Source: Flavobacterium tibetense (GTDB lineage Bacteria; Bacteroidota; Bacteroidia; Flavobacteriales; Flavobacteriaceae). From it: a stretch of 64,000 nucleotides of DNA. This document shows positions 1 through 8,048 of the stretch, one piece after another. The position numbers and the translations under genes were made by a program. Numbering within the stretch: position 1 is the stretch's first letter; each line of letters opens with the position of its first letter. The notes below the pieces were generated by a model that worked only from the letters and a program-made list of their open reading frames with translations, did not search any database and was not told where the DNA came from. The stretch is from contig NZ_QLST01000005.1 of NCBI RefSeq assembly GCF_003293845.1, forward strand, positions 121,039 through 185,038. The letters are read 5' to 3'.

Positions 1-326
1 AAGAAGGAATGGATGTGCCAATTTACTACGATCCAATGCTTTCCAAATTAATCACGTATGGTGAAACGCGTGAAGAAGCCATCGAATTGATGATCAAAGC
101 TATTGATAATTATTTGGTTGAAGGTGTGCAAACAACATTGCCTTTCGGAAAATTTGTAATGGAGCATGAAGCATTCCGTTCAGGAGATTTTGATACTGGT
201 TTCGTGAAAGCCTATTACGATGCTGAAAAACTAAAATCAAAATTAGATACCGAAGCCGAAATAGCAGCAATGCTAGCGTTTCAACAATACGTAGAAGATC
301 AAAAAGTGTTACGATTACCAAATTAA
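1..326 (+). CDS. accC: Acetyl/propionyl-CoA carboxylase, biotin carboxylase subunit (C-terminal fragment)
   Basis: This is the end of a gene that begins before the window; the reading frame is open from base 3 to the stop at 326. The visible ~107 residues match the C-terminal end of biotin carboxylase subunits, including VPIYYDPMLSKLITYG and the following segment with NYLVEGVQTTLPF. The enzyme carboxylates the biotin of a carrier protein using ATP and bicarbonate. No biotinylation motif (MKM) is present before the stop, so the carrier must be a separate protein, presumably encoded upstream. The carboxyltransferase gene follows 115 bases downstream in the same direction, which supports an acyl-CoA carboxylase operon. 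Whether the complex acts on acetyl- or propionyl-CoA cannot be decided from this fragment. Confidence 0.9.
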   Translation, partial: EGMDVPIYYDPMLSKLITYGETREEAIELMIKAIDNYLVEGVQTTLPFGKFVMEHEAFRSGDFDTGFVKAYYDAEKLKSKLDTEAEIAAMLAFQQYVEDQKVLRLPN

Positions 327-340
327 GAGTCTCAAAATAT

Positions 341-424
341 AGCCACAAAGTCACTAAGACTCGAAGTTTTAGTTTTTACTATAACTTTATAGATTAATAA
401 AATTTTGTGTCTTTGCGCCTTAGT
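341..424. repeat. Imperfect inverted repeat between carboxylase genes
   Basis: The gap between the two carboxylase genes holds two related words in opposite orientation: GCCACAAAGTCACTAAGAC at about 340-358 and GTCTTTGCGCCTTAGTGGC at about 408-426. They frame an AT-rich middle. This is the style of short dispersed non-coding repeat that is common between genes in Flavobacterium-like genomes. Lacking a T-tract after the stem, it is not a convincing terminator. Confidence 0.5.
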
Positions 425-441
425 GGCAAAAAATATATAAT

Positions 442-1983
442 ATGGAAGATAAAATCAAAATATTAAACGATAAAATAGCTTTGGCCAAATTAGGTGGAGG
501 CGAAAAAAGAATAGCAGCACTTCATGCTAAGAAACGATTAACAGCAAGAGAACGTGTCGAATATTTATTAGACGAAGGTTCGTTTGAAGAAATTGGAATG
601 TTGGTGACTCACCGTACTACCGATTTTGGAATGGAAAAAGAAATCATTTATGGTGATGGAGTTGTAACCGGCTACGGAACTATCAACGGAAGATTGGTTT
701 ATATTTTTGCACAAGATTTTACGGTTTTTGGTGGTTCGTTATCTGAAACGCATGCTGAAAAAATCTGTAAAGTAATGGATATGGCGGTTAAAAATGGAGC
801 ACCAATGATTGGATTAAACGATTCTGGCGGTGCTCGTATTCAAGAAGGTGTTCGTTCCCTAGGTGGATATGCTGATATTTTCTATAGAAATGTTCAAGCT
901 TCTGGAGTAATTCCACAGATTTCTGCGATTATGGGACCATGTGCTGGTGGAGCGGTTTATTCTCCAGCTATGACCGATTTTACCATGATGGTAGAAAACA
1001 ACAGTTATATGTTCGTAACGGGACCAAATGTTGTAAAAACCGTTACTAATGAAGAAGTAACTTCAGAAGAATTAGGCGGAGCAGCGACTCATGCATCAAA
1101 ATCAGGAGTTTGTCATATTACGTCTCCAAATGGTATTGAATGTTTAGAAGACATCAAACGTTTGTTGAGTTATATGCCTCAAAATAATAGAGAAACTACA
1201 CCAAAATTACCTTTTGTATTGCAAGATGAGGTTCGTGAAAAGTTAGATACAATCGTTCCTGATAGTGCCAACAAACCTTACGATATGCACGAAGTTATCA
1301 GCGGAATAATTGATGAAGATTCGTTCTTCGAAATTCATAAAGATTTCGCTGAAAATATTATTGTAGGTTTCGCTCGTTTAGGTGGAAGAAGTATTGGAAT
1401 TGTTGCTAACCAACCTATGGTTTTAGCGGGTTGTTTGGATGTAAATAGTTCCATTAAAGCTGCACGATTTGTTCGTTTTTGCGATTGTTTCAATATTCCT
1501 TTATTGGTATTGGAAGACGTTCCAGGTTTCTTGCCAGGAACCGATCAAGAATGGAATGGAATCATCACACATGGAGCTAAATTGTTATATGCTTTCAGTG
1601 AAGCTACTGTGCCAAGAGTTACTGTAATTACGAGAAAAGCATATGGTGGTGCTTATGACGTAATGAATTCAAAACACATTGGTGCAGATTTAAATTTCGC
1701 TTGGCCAAGTGCTGAAATTGCCGTAATGGGAGCAAAAGGAGCTTCGGAAATTATTTTCAAAAAAGAAATTAGCGAAGCGGCTGACCCAGTAGCTAAATTG
1801 GCAGAAAAAGAAGCAGAATATGCGGAGTTGTTTGCTAATCCATACACAGCAGCACAACGTGGATTTATTGATGAGGTTATTTTACCAAAAGATACAAGAA
1901 GAAAATTAATAAAAGCGTTTAGTATGCTAGAAAGCAAAGTAGTTGATACGCCAAAGAGGAAACATGGAAATATTCCATTGTAA
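442..1983 (+). CDS. Acyl-CoA carboxylase carboxyltransferase (beta) subunit
   Basis: The 513-residue protein is full length for the PccB/MmdA family, which transfers the carboxyl group from biotin to an acyl-CoA. The N-terminal half carries [18 protein letters not shown] and [11 protein letters not shown], forming one crotonase-like oxyanion site; the C-terminal half carries VPGFLPG and [13 protein letters not shown], forming the other. In actinobacterial homologues the aspartate in AYDVM marks propionyl-CoA preference, whereas acetyl-CoA enzymes have a hydrophobic residue there, so a propionyl-CoA role is favoured; this is inference. It follows the biotin carboxylase fragment in the same direction and is closed by a terminator at 1999-2029. 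The ATG at 442 starts the conserved [20 protein letters not shown] region. Confidence 0.93.
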   Translation: MEDKIKILNDKIALAKLGGGEKRIAALHAKKRLTARERVEYLLDEGSFEEIGMLVTHRTTDFGMEKEIIYGDGVVTGYGTINGRLVYIFAQDFTVFGGSLSETHAEKICKVMDMAVKNGAPMIGLNDSGGARIQEGVRSLGGYADIFYRNVQASGVIPQISAIMGPCAGGAVYSPAMTDFTMMVENNSYMFVTGPNVVKTVTNEEVTSEELGGAATHASKSGVCHITSPNGIECLEDIKRLLSYMPQNNRETTPKLPFVLQDEVREKLDTIVPDSANKPYDMHEVISGIIDEDSFFEIHKDFAENIIVGFARLGGRSIGIVANQPMVLAGCLDVNSSIKAARFVRFCDCFNIPLLVLEDVPGFLPGTDQEWNGIITHGAKLLYAFSEATVPRVTVITRKAYGGAYDVMNSKHIGADLNFAWPSAEIAVMGAKGASEIIFKKEISEAADPVAKLAEKEAEYAELFANPYTAAQRGFIDEVILPKDTRRKLIKAFSMLESKVVDTPKRKHGNIPL

Positions 1984-1998
1984 AAATAAAATAATGTT

Positions 1999-2029
1999 AA
2001 ACTCTCTAGTAAAATAGGGAGTTTTTTTT
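1999..2029 (+). terminator. Rho-independent terminator after carboxyltransferase gene
   Basis: A stem AAACTCTCT/AGGGAGTTT with an eight-base loop is followed by a run of Ts, 16 bases after the stop codon of the carboxyltransferase gene. Confidence 0.8.
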
Positions 2030-2063
2030 ATCTTGCACTTTCATATAGGTTAAGCCATTCATT

Positions 2064-3188
2064 ATGATTTTTAAAAAACAGTTATTTTTTCTTTTTTTCT
2101 TTTCAGTTACATTCGTTTTTTCTCAAGAAACTATCAAACACAAAGTGGTTTCTGGGGAATCAATTTATGCAATTGCGAAAAAATATAAAGTTACGGAAGC
2201 TGATATTTACCAATTAAACCCTAAGGTTAAAGATGCTGTTTTACAGTTGAATTCAATAATACTTATTCCGAATAAGAGCAAAAATAACAAGCAAAAAGCG
2301 AAAGATGTTGTAGGAGTAGAAGAGCACATTGTTCAAAAAGGAGAAACACTTTTTAGCATTTCAAAAAAGCACAATATCAGTATTGGTAAACTAAAAGAAA
2401 GAAATCCGAATTTAAATGATAGAGGATTGCAAATTGGTGCAAAAATTAATTTAAAACCAATTGAATCTTCTCAAGTCGCAGTAGCTTCAACAACGAATTC
2501 AATTGGTAATGATGTTGATTTTCATATAGTTCAACCCAAAGAAACTAAGTTTGGTATTGCAAAAAAATATGGTTTAACAATTACAGAATTGGAAGCGTTG
2601 AATCCTGAGATTGTTTCTAATTTACCTGTTGGTTTTCAATTGGTGCTAAAAACAGGAATTGCTAATTCAAAACCAAATGAAATAGTTGTTCAAAATGAGA
2701 ATTTGGTAAGTGAAGAAGAATCAGAAGATGATTCTTTAGCCGTTTTTGTTGAAGAAACAGATACAAAAGAAATTGTTGATGTGACTCCAATGTCTTTAGA
2801 TAATACCTTTAAAGCGGATTTTATTATATCAACGGCTTCTCAAAATTTAGGAACGCCATACAGAAGTGGCGGAACAAGTTCAAATGGTTTTGATTGCTCA
2901 GGATTGGTATGTACCACTTTTGAGAAAGCGAATGTGAAATTGCCAAGATCTTCTCATGAAATGGCAAATGTTGGTATTAAAATTCACAAATCAAAAGCAC
3001 AGAAAGGCGATTTGATTTTCTTTAGAACTAGAGGAAGTAGAATTAGCCATGTAGGTTTAATTACTGAAATAACCGAAAACGATATTAAGTTTATTCATTC
3101 CTCAACTTCTTCTGGAGTAATAATTTCATCCATCAATGAGGAATATTACAAGAAAAGATTTGTTCAAATAAATAGAGTTTTGAATTAA
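2064..3188 (+). CDS. Secreted LysM / NlpC-P60 peptidoglycan endopeptidase
   Basis: This 374-residue protein begins with a signal peptide (about residues 1-20, ending VFSQ). Three LysM modules follow (about 25-68, 87-131 and 152-195), each with the pattern of hydrophobic VxxGESxxxIAKKY; these bind peptidoglycan. An acidic linker (about 205-240) leads to an NlpC/P60 domain (about 250-374). Its catalytic triad is visible as Cys278 in GFDCSGLV, His329 in ISHVGLI and His345 in FIHSS. Family members cleave peptide cross-bridges in the cell wall during growth or division, here in the periplasm or at the outer surface. It is flanked by terminators and so appears to be a single-gene unit. Confidence 0.92.
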   Translation: MIFKKQLFFLFFFSVTFVFSQETIKHKVVSGESIYAIAKKYKVTEADIYQLNPKVKDAVLQLNSIILIPNKSKNNKQKAKDVVGVEEHIVQKGETLFSISKKHNISIGKLKERNPNLNDRGLQIGAKINLKPIESSQVAVASTTNSIGNDVDFHIVQPKETKFGIAKKYGLTITELEALNPEIVSNLPVGFQLVLKTGIANSKPNEIVVQNENLVSEEESEDDSLAVFVEETDTKEIVDVTPMSLDNTFKADFIISTASQNLGTPYRSGGTSSNGFDCSGLVCTTFEKANVKLPRSSHEMANVGIKIHKSKAQKGDLIFFRTRGSRISHVGLITEITENDIKFIHSSTSSGVIISSINEEYYKKRFVQINRVLN

Positions 3189-3190
3189 AT

Positions 3191-3222
3191 AAAATAACCG
3201 CTTTAGTAGCGGTTATTTTATT
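3191..3222. terminator. Bidirectional terminator between convergent genes
   Basis: A stem AAAATAACCGCT/AGCGGTTATTTT with a five-base loop lies between the stop of the LysM protein gene and the stop of the opposing DUF465 gene, with A- and T-rich flanks on both sides. Confidence 0.85.
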
Positions 3223-3223
3223 T

Positions 3224-3460
3224 TTAATTGTTCGATAGAAAGTTGAAAATTTCATCCTTTAATCGCACTCTTTCTGTTCTTAATTGATTCAGCGTTGCAT
3301 CAGAAGAAGGTTCTGTGTCAGTTTCAATTCTGTAGATTTCATGATCCAATTCGTCGTAACTTTCAAAAAGTTTTTTGAAGTGCGCATTGTTCATTTTCAA
3401 ATCATGAATTTTTTCTGTAAATTCTGGAAAATCTTTAGTTAAATTGTGTCTGGTAATCAT
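3224..3460 (-). CDS. DUF465 / YdcH family small protein
   Basis: The 78-residue protein is charged and predicted helical, with the DUF465 layout: a first helix (HNLTKDFPEFTEKIHDLKMNNAHFKKLFESYDEL begins it in part), a turn, and a second helix rich in Arg, Lys and Glu ending EIFNFLSNN. The family is widespread and its function is unknown; a small coiled-coil is likely. There is no signal peptide. It stands alone, convergent with the LysM gene and followed by a shared terminator. Confidence 0.85.
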   Translation of the reverse strand: MITRHNLTKDFPEFTEKIHDLKMNNAHFKKLFESYDELDHEIYRIETDTEPSSDATLNQLRTERVRLKDEIFNFLSNN

Positions 3461-3537
3461 ATTGAATTGGTTTTAATGTTTCTCAAAATTACCAATAGAT
3501 TACCGTTTATTTTATGACTTATATCATGTGAAGTTTG

Positions 3538-3924
3538 CTATTTTTTCTTTTTTTTGTTCTCACCTGAAAGCATTGCATTGTATTTGCTTTTTTGTTCTTC
3601 AGTTAAGATTTCAAAAAGTTTGAATTTAAATTTTTCGGCTAGTCCAATTAACAATTCCGATTTCTCTTCATTTTTTAAAGATTCTGCTTCTTTTACCTCT
3701 TTAGCAGACTTATTAAAGTCAGCAATTAAATTTTTTGCTACAGCTTCTTGAAAGCCATCTAAATTCAATTCTTTATTAAGTTTTGTTAGCGTTTCATCAT
3801 TTATTTCTTCAATATTTTTCTGCTTATAATGTCTTTTGTATTGCCCTTGTCCAACTCTTCTATCGACCTGAGAATAGGATGATAATGAAAATAAAGTAAC
3901 TAAAAGTAAAAGTAATGTCTTCAT
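3538..3924 (-). CDS. Small secreted protein, Spy/CpxP (LTXXQ)-like
   Basis: The 128-residue product has a signal peptide (MKTLLLLLVTLFSLSSYSQ). The mature part is helical and ends with ILTEEQKSKYNAMLSGENKKKKK; the segment LTEEQKSKY resembles the LTxxQ signature of the Spy/CpxP periplasmic chaperone fold. A first helix also has LNKELNLDGFQEAVAKNLI, in keeping with the two-helix layout of that family. The similarity is by motif only and the function is not established. It lies five bases downstream of rimO on the same strand, so the two may be co-transcribed. Confidence 0.75.
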   Translation of the reverse strand: MKTLLLLLVTLFSLSSYSQVDRRVGQGQYKRHYKQKNIEEINDETLTKLNKELNLDGFQEAVAKNLIADFNKSAKEVKEAESLKNEEKSELLIGLAEKFKFKLFEILTEEQKSKYNAMLSGENKKKKK

Positions 3925-3929
3925 AATGA

Positions 3930-5234
3930 TTAATTTATTGGTTCCGCATACAAATCAAACTCTGTTGCGTCAATGATTTTTAAATTTACGAAATCTCCAG
4001 TTTTTAAATAAAACTTTGTGGCGTCAATTAAGACTTCATTATCTACATCTGGACTATCGAACTCTGTTCTACCTACAAAATGCGTGCCTTCTTTTCTGTC
4101 AATTACGCATTTGAAAACTTTGCCAATTTTTTCTTGATTCAGATCCCATGAAATTTGTGCTTGAATGTCCATAATTTCCATAGCACGTTGTTGTTTTACT
4201 TCACTTGGAACATCGTCAACTAAAGAATAAGCATGTGTATTTTCTTCATGCGAATAAGCAAAGCAGCCTAAACGCTCAAAACGCATTTCTTGAACCCAAT
4301 TTTTTAAAATTTGAAAATCTTCTTCGGTTTCTCCAGGATAGCCTACAATTAAAGTTGTTCGAATAGCCATTTCAGGAACTGCTTTTCTAAAATCTTTTAA
4401 TAAAGTAGTGGTTTTTTCATACGTTGTTCCTCTTCGCATTGATTTTAAAACACTATCTGAAATATGTTGTAACGGAATATCAATATAATTACAAATTTTA
4501 GGCTCGTTTTTCATTAATTCCAATACTTCCATAGGGAATCCAGTTGGGAATGCATAATGCAAACGAATCCACTCGATGCCATCCACCTTTACTAAAGCTT
4601 CTAATAACTCGGCTAAATTTCTTTTTTTGTATATATCTAATCCATAATAGGTTAAATCTTGGGCAATAAGAATCAATTCTTTTACACCATTTTTAGCTAA
4701 TTTTGCTGCCTCAATAACCAAATTTTCAATCGGAGTAGAAACATGTTTTCCTCGCATTAAAGGAATGGCGCAAAAACTACATGGCCTGTCACATCCTTCA
4801 GAAATTTTTAAATAGGCATAGTTTTTCGGGGTTGTGGTTAAGCGTTCCCCAATCAATTCATGTTTGTAGTCAGCGCCTAATGCTTTTAACAAAAGTGGTA
4901 ACTCAGTTGTGCCAAAATATTGATCAATATTCGGAATTTCTTTTTCTAAATCAGGTCTGTAACGCTCGCTTAAACAGCCAGTTACAAAAACCTTGTCTAC
5001 CAAACCTTGTTCTTTTTTATCAGCATATTCTAAAATAGTATTTACCGATTCTTCCTTTGCATTATCAATAAAACCACAGGTGTTAATTACAATAATGTTG
5101 CCTTCTTGTTCATGTACAACTTCTTTGCCATTCGCCTTTAATTGCCCCATTAAGACTTCGCTGTCGTAAACATTTTTAGAACAGCCCAGAGTAATTACAT
5201 TGATTTTATTTTTCTTTAACGATTTGGTTCTCAT
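3930..5234 (-). CDS. rimO: Ribosomal protein S12 methylthiotransferase RimO
   Basis: RimO is a radical-SAM enzyme that adds a methylthio group to a conserved aspartate of ribosomal protein S12. Counting from the ATG at 5234, the N-terminal MTTase domain has three cluster cysteines near residues 18 (LGCSKNVYDSE), 53 (INTCGFI) and 87 (TGCLSERY). The radical-SAM site is CDRPCSFC at about 148-155, and a TRAM domain forms the last ~65 residues. The 434-residue length is normal. A seven-residue extension from a TTG at 5255 is possible but less likely. The substrate assignment rests on the family's characteristic LGCSKNVYDSE start, which separates RimO from MiaB. Confidence 0.95.
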   Translation of the reverse strand: MRTKSLKKNKINVITLGCSKNVYDSEVLMGQLKANGKEVVHEQEGNIIVINTCGFIDNAKEESVNTILEYADKKEQGLVDKVFVTGCLSERYRPDLEKEIPNIDQYFGTTELPLLLKALGADYKHELIGERLTTTPKNYAYLKISEGCDRPCSFCAIPLMRGKHVSTPIENLVIEAAKLAKNGVKELILIAQDLTYYGLDIYKKRNLAELLEALVKVDGIEWIRLHYAFPTGFPMEVLELMKNEPKICNYIDIPLQHISDSVLKSMRRGTTYEKTTTLLKDFRKAVPEMAIRTTLIVGYPGETEEDFQILKNWVQEMRFERLGCFAYSHEENTHAYSLVDDVPSEVKQQRAMEIMDIQAQISWDLNQEKIGKVFKCVIDRKEGTHFVGRTEFDSPDVDNEVLIDATKFYLKTGDFVNLKIIDATEFDLYAEPIN

Positions 5235-5392
5235 GCTTTTAAATTTGAGGTGCAAAATTACACAAAATTATTAGTAGAAGCACCAGTACTAGGCGTTTTT
5301 TTAATTGTTCGTCATCTAGGGCTATGTTGAAAGGCCGCTGTCTGCTTTACAAGGTGTTGCTCCCATCGGGGTTAGAAGTTGAGGTTTGGGCA

Positions 5393-5422
5393 TAAAAAAA
5401 CCACTTCGATTACAAAGTGGTT
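5393..5422 (-). terminator. Terminator downstream of the FadL-like gene
   Basis: On the minus strand the stem AACCACTT/AAGTGGTT is followed by a run of seven Ts. It lies 22 bases past the stop of the outer-membrane protein gene. The rest of the gap (5256-5392) contains a relatively GC-rich, unexplained stretch around 5310-5390. Confidence 0.85.
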
Positions 5423-5443
5423 CTTATAAAAAAAAATATTCTT

Positions 5444-6943
5444 TTAAAAATTAATTGAATACGTAACTGTAATATTGTTGTTCGTGTTTTTAATTCTTGC
5501 AGTATCGTTCATTCCTGAGCTAATTAAGCTTTGGTTGAAAAAGCGCTGACTGTTTGCAAAAGATAAATCTAATCGACTTTCACCAAAATTGTAGCCTGCT
5601 CCAAGTGAAAATCCGGTTAAATCACTTATATAATTTGAAGTTTTATAAGGACTTTGTTCGTATCTGTATCCAGCTCTTAAACTTGTTTGTTTAATTCTAT
5701 ACTCTCCTCCAATTCTTACTTCAACGGCATTTGCAAGTTCTTGATTCATTTGGTTGTTCAAATTTCTGTATAACGGTTCATTAGAAGGGTTAAATTTTGT
5801 TGTGCTATAATCTTTGGATGCAATATCAGCACTTATTAAGCCTTTGTTTCCAAAAATATAAGCTGCACTTCCAGTCCATTTACTTGGGGTTTGTAAGCGA
5901 TAAGTTGGATAAAGATTCAAAACATTTGGGTTAAACCTGTCGAAAAACTCATCAGCTCCATCAGTAGAATAGGCAGAAATAGACTGACTTAACTCGTCAT
6001 TTAATCGGTACCAAGTAGGGGATTCGTAGGCTAAACCAACTCTAAATTCTTCAGTAACTTTGGCAATCGCACCTAAGTTAAATGAAAATCCTCTGCCATA
6101 AGTGTAAATTTGGTTATTAAACACCATTTGTTGAACACCTAAATCGGGATTATTGTTGTTGCTTTCATATACTGATGAATTTTTAACATAATCTGTAAAA
6201 TGCACATTTAAGTTCATTCCTAAAAAGATTTTGTCTTTATAAGCCGAGGCAAAATTGGCGCTTACTTTTCCGTTAAAACCATTGGTTGTTTGAAAATATT
6301 CTTGATAATAATTACCTCCTGCAGGTACATTTGAGACATAAGCAGTATTACCAGGGTCACTATTGTCTACAGGGTCAAAAAGGTAGGCTTGATAGCCTAA
6401 AAAAGCTTGTTGCGCATTAAAACCAAGATTGCCGTAATTTCCGTTATCTAATACATTTAACGGAACACCTTGAGCGAAGTTTAAAAAGTATTGTCCAATG
6501 CTGTTGTTTGAATTTACACCAGCACTAAAAATAGAATTGTCAAAATTATTGGTGTTTTCATAATTTAATGCAAAGCTTAATTTTTTCCAATTACTTTCTT
6601 CTCTTGTATCATTAAAAATAAAAACAACTCCAACTTGGTTAAGGTCTAATGTGCTGAAATTATCTTTAGTGTTAGTTCCAAAGTAATTAGAATTAGTTCT
6701 TTTATTGTTGTTGGTAGCCGTAAAACTGGCAAAATTGTTGTTAAAAAATAACGACCCAGCAGGATTAATTGCAATAGAGGATAAATCTCCGCCCAATGCA
6801 CCAAAAGCCCCACTCATTCCTCTAAATCTTGCCGTCCCATTCATGTCATCAATGGCGTAACGAAGTGCGTCTTGTGAGGTTAATTCTTGGGCAAAAGAAA
6901 AAGAACCACATAAAGCTAAAATAGTTATATATATTTTTTTCAT
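5444..6943 (-). CDS. Outer-membrane protein, OmpP1/FadL (hemin-receptor-like) family
   Basis: The 499-residue protein has a signal peptide ending FSFAQ and then SQDALRYAIDDMNGTARFRGMSGAFGALGGD-type sequence (positions ~23-54), in which GALGGDLSSIAINPAG is typical of the FadL/OmpP1 transporter family in Bacteroidota. The remainder is made of alternating aromatic/Asn-rich beta strands, ending in a C-terminal beta strand with a final phenylalanine (TVTYSINF), as expected for a beta-barrel. FadL proteins pass hydrophobic compounds across the outer membrane; the substrate here is unknown. It is 46 bases downstream of the Gly/Trp-rich lipoprotein gene, so they may be co-transcribed. Confidence 0.85.
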   Translation of the reverse strand: MKKIYITILALCGSFSFAQELTSQDALRYAIDDMNGTARFRGMSGAFGALGGDLSSIAINPAGSLFFNNNFASFTATNNNKRTNSNYFGTNTKDNFSTLDLNQVGVVFIFNDTREESNWKKLSFALNYENTNNFDNSIFSAGVNSNNSIGQYFLNFAQGVPLNVLDNGNYGNLGFNAQQAFLGYQAYLFDPVDNSDPGNTAYVSNVPAGGNYYQEYFQTTNGFNGKVSANFASAYKDKIFLGMNLNVHFTDYVKNSSVYESNNNNPDLGVQQMVFNNQIYTYGRGFSFNLGAIAKVTEEFRVGLAYESPTWYRLNDELSQSISAYSTDGADEFFDRFNPNVLNLYPTYRLQTPSKWTGSAAYIFGNKGLISADIASKDYSTTKFNPSNEPLYRNLNNQMNQELANAVEVRIGGEYRIKQTSLRAGYRYEQSPYKTSNYISDLTGFSLGAGYNFGESRLDLSFANSQRFFNQSLISSGMNDTARIKNTNNNITVTYSINF

Positions 6944-6989
6944 ATGTATAATTTTAAATCAAAAAAATTAAAATGTAATCAACGAATAA

Positions 6990-7949
6990 TTATCCTCTTC
7001 CGCCTCTTCCGCCACCGCCACCAGAGCGACCGCCACCTCCACCAGAGCTACCTCCAAAACTTCCACCTCCAGAACTTCTTGGTGTAGAAATTGTTCCACC
7101 AGAACTCCTTGGTGAAGGATTGTTTTGGTTTCTTGGAGTTGCATTATTATTGTTGCGAGGCGTGCTAGTGTTATTAGGATTAGAATACGTATTTCTTGGT
7201 CTGTTATTTCCTGTATTGTTTGTAGTATTGGTGTTGTTGTTTCTAGTATTACTTCTATTGAAGTTTACATTGTTGCTATTTCTGTGGTTATTTCTGTTTC
7301 CGTTGTAACCAGAGTTGTTACCTCTAGGTCCATTGTTGTAGGCTACATTTCTTCCATTACCATAAGGATGATTCCAATTATTCCAACCCCAACCGCCGCC
7401 ATACCAGTTATTCCAGCCCCAACCGGCTCCGTACCAATTGTTCCAGCCCATTCCCCAGCCAGCGCCACCCCAGCCCATTCCCCAGCCATTCCAGCCCCAA
7501 GGACTATTCCATGAGTTCCAACCCATTCCCCAGCCCATTCCCCAGCCAGCTCCACCCCAGCCATTCCATCCCCAATTGTCATAATAATTGATGGTTACAT
7601 TGCTAGCATTGTTTCCCCAACCCGCATAATTATTGGTGTTTTCGTTGTAGTTGCGGTCATAAACGGTAACAACAGTGTCACTTTCAGAGGTGTAATTATC
7701 AACATCGGTGAAGTATCCAAAATCATTTTGCATACTTCTAAATTGACTTGCATATCTTTCACCTGAAGCAGTTTGTTCTGGAGTTTGATTGTTATTTCTA
7801 TTAATTGGTCTTTCAGGAGAGCCATAAACACCATCGTTATCGTAATAAGATGAATTTTGATAGGATCCGCATGAAACGACGAAGAAGCCTAAAATTCCAA
7901 GTAGTGGAAATTGGCTAAATTTGCTTAAAAATGTTAGTTTCGAATTCAT
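6990..7949 (-). CDS. Gly/Trp/Asn-rich low-complexity lipoprotein
   Basis: The 319-residue protein carries a lipoprotein signal with the lipobox FFVVSCGS (Cys about residue 27). After a Ser/Tyr/Asp-rich region, residues about 120-195 are repeats built on WGMGWN and WNNWYG units. An Asn/Arg/Thr-rich region follows, and the last ~40 residues are Gly/Ser/Arg (GGGGGRSGGGGGRGGRG). No enzymatic motif is visible. The repeated aromatic-glycine composition suggests a surface-exposed or matrix-forming protein, but that is inference. The open frames on the opposite strand here are by-products of the skewed composition. It is divergent from proS, and a TATTTTTG box on its strand at 7977-7984 could be its promoter. 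Confidence 0.8.
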   Translation of the reverse strand: MNSKLTFLSKFSQFPLLGILGFFVVSCGSYQNSSYYDNDGVYGSPERPINRNNNQTPEQTASGERYASQFRSMQNDFGYFTDVDNYTSESDTVVTVYDRNYNENTNNYAGWGNNASNVTINYYDNWGWNGWGGAGWGMGWGMGWNSWNSPWGWNGWGMGWGGAGWGMGWNNWYGAGWGWNNWYGGGWGWNNWNHPYGNGRNVAYNNGPRGNNSGYNGNRNNHRNSNNVNFNRSNTRNNNTNTTNNTGNNRPRNTYSNPNNTSTPRNNNNATPRNQNNPSPRSSGGTISTPRSSGGGSFGGSSGGGGGRSGGGGGRGGRG

Positions 7950-7963
7950 AACGCGTTTTTTTA

Positions 7964-7994
7964 TTGTTGGACATTACAAAAATAGTTAGTTTTG
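7964..7994 (+). promoter_or_regulatory. Predicted promoter of proS
   Basis: A TTG at 7964-7966 (and again at 7967-7969) lies 20 (or 17) bases before TAGTTTTG at 7987-7994, matching the Bacteroidota pattern TTG ... TAnnTTTG. The ATG of proS is 54 bases further on. Confidence 0.6.
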
Positions 7995-8048
7995 TCGAAC
8001 TATTTAGTTAAAATAAAATTAAACAATTTTTGTGCCAAAACCTTAAAA

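Noticed and set aside
7120..7834. Several open frames antisense to, or in another frame of, the Gly/Trp-rich lipoprotein gene
   Set aside because: They are low-complexity products (runs of Val/Ile or Gly/Trp) forced by the repeated composition of the real gene.
7992..8048. Upstream extension of proS
   Set aside because: It begins at the promoter and its residues are not part of the conserved protein, which starts [12 protein letters not shown].
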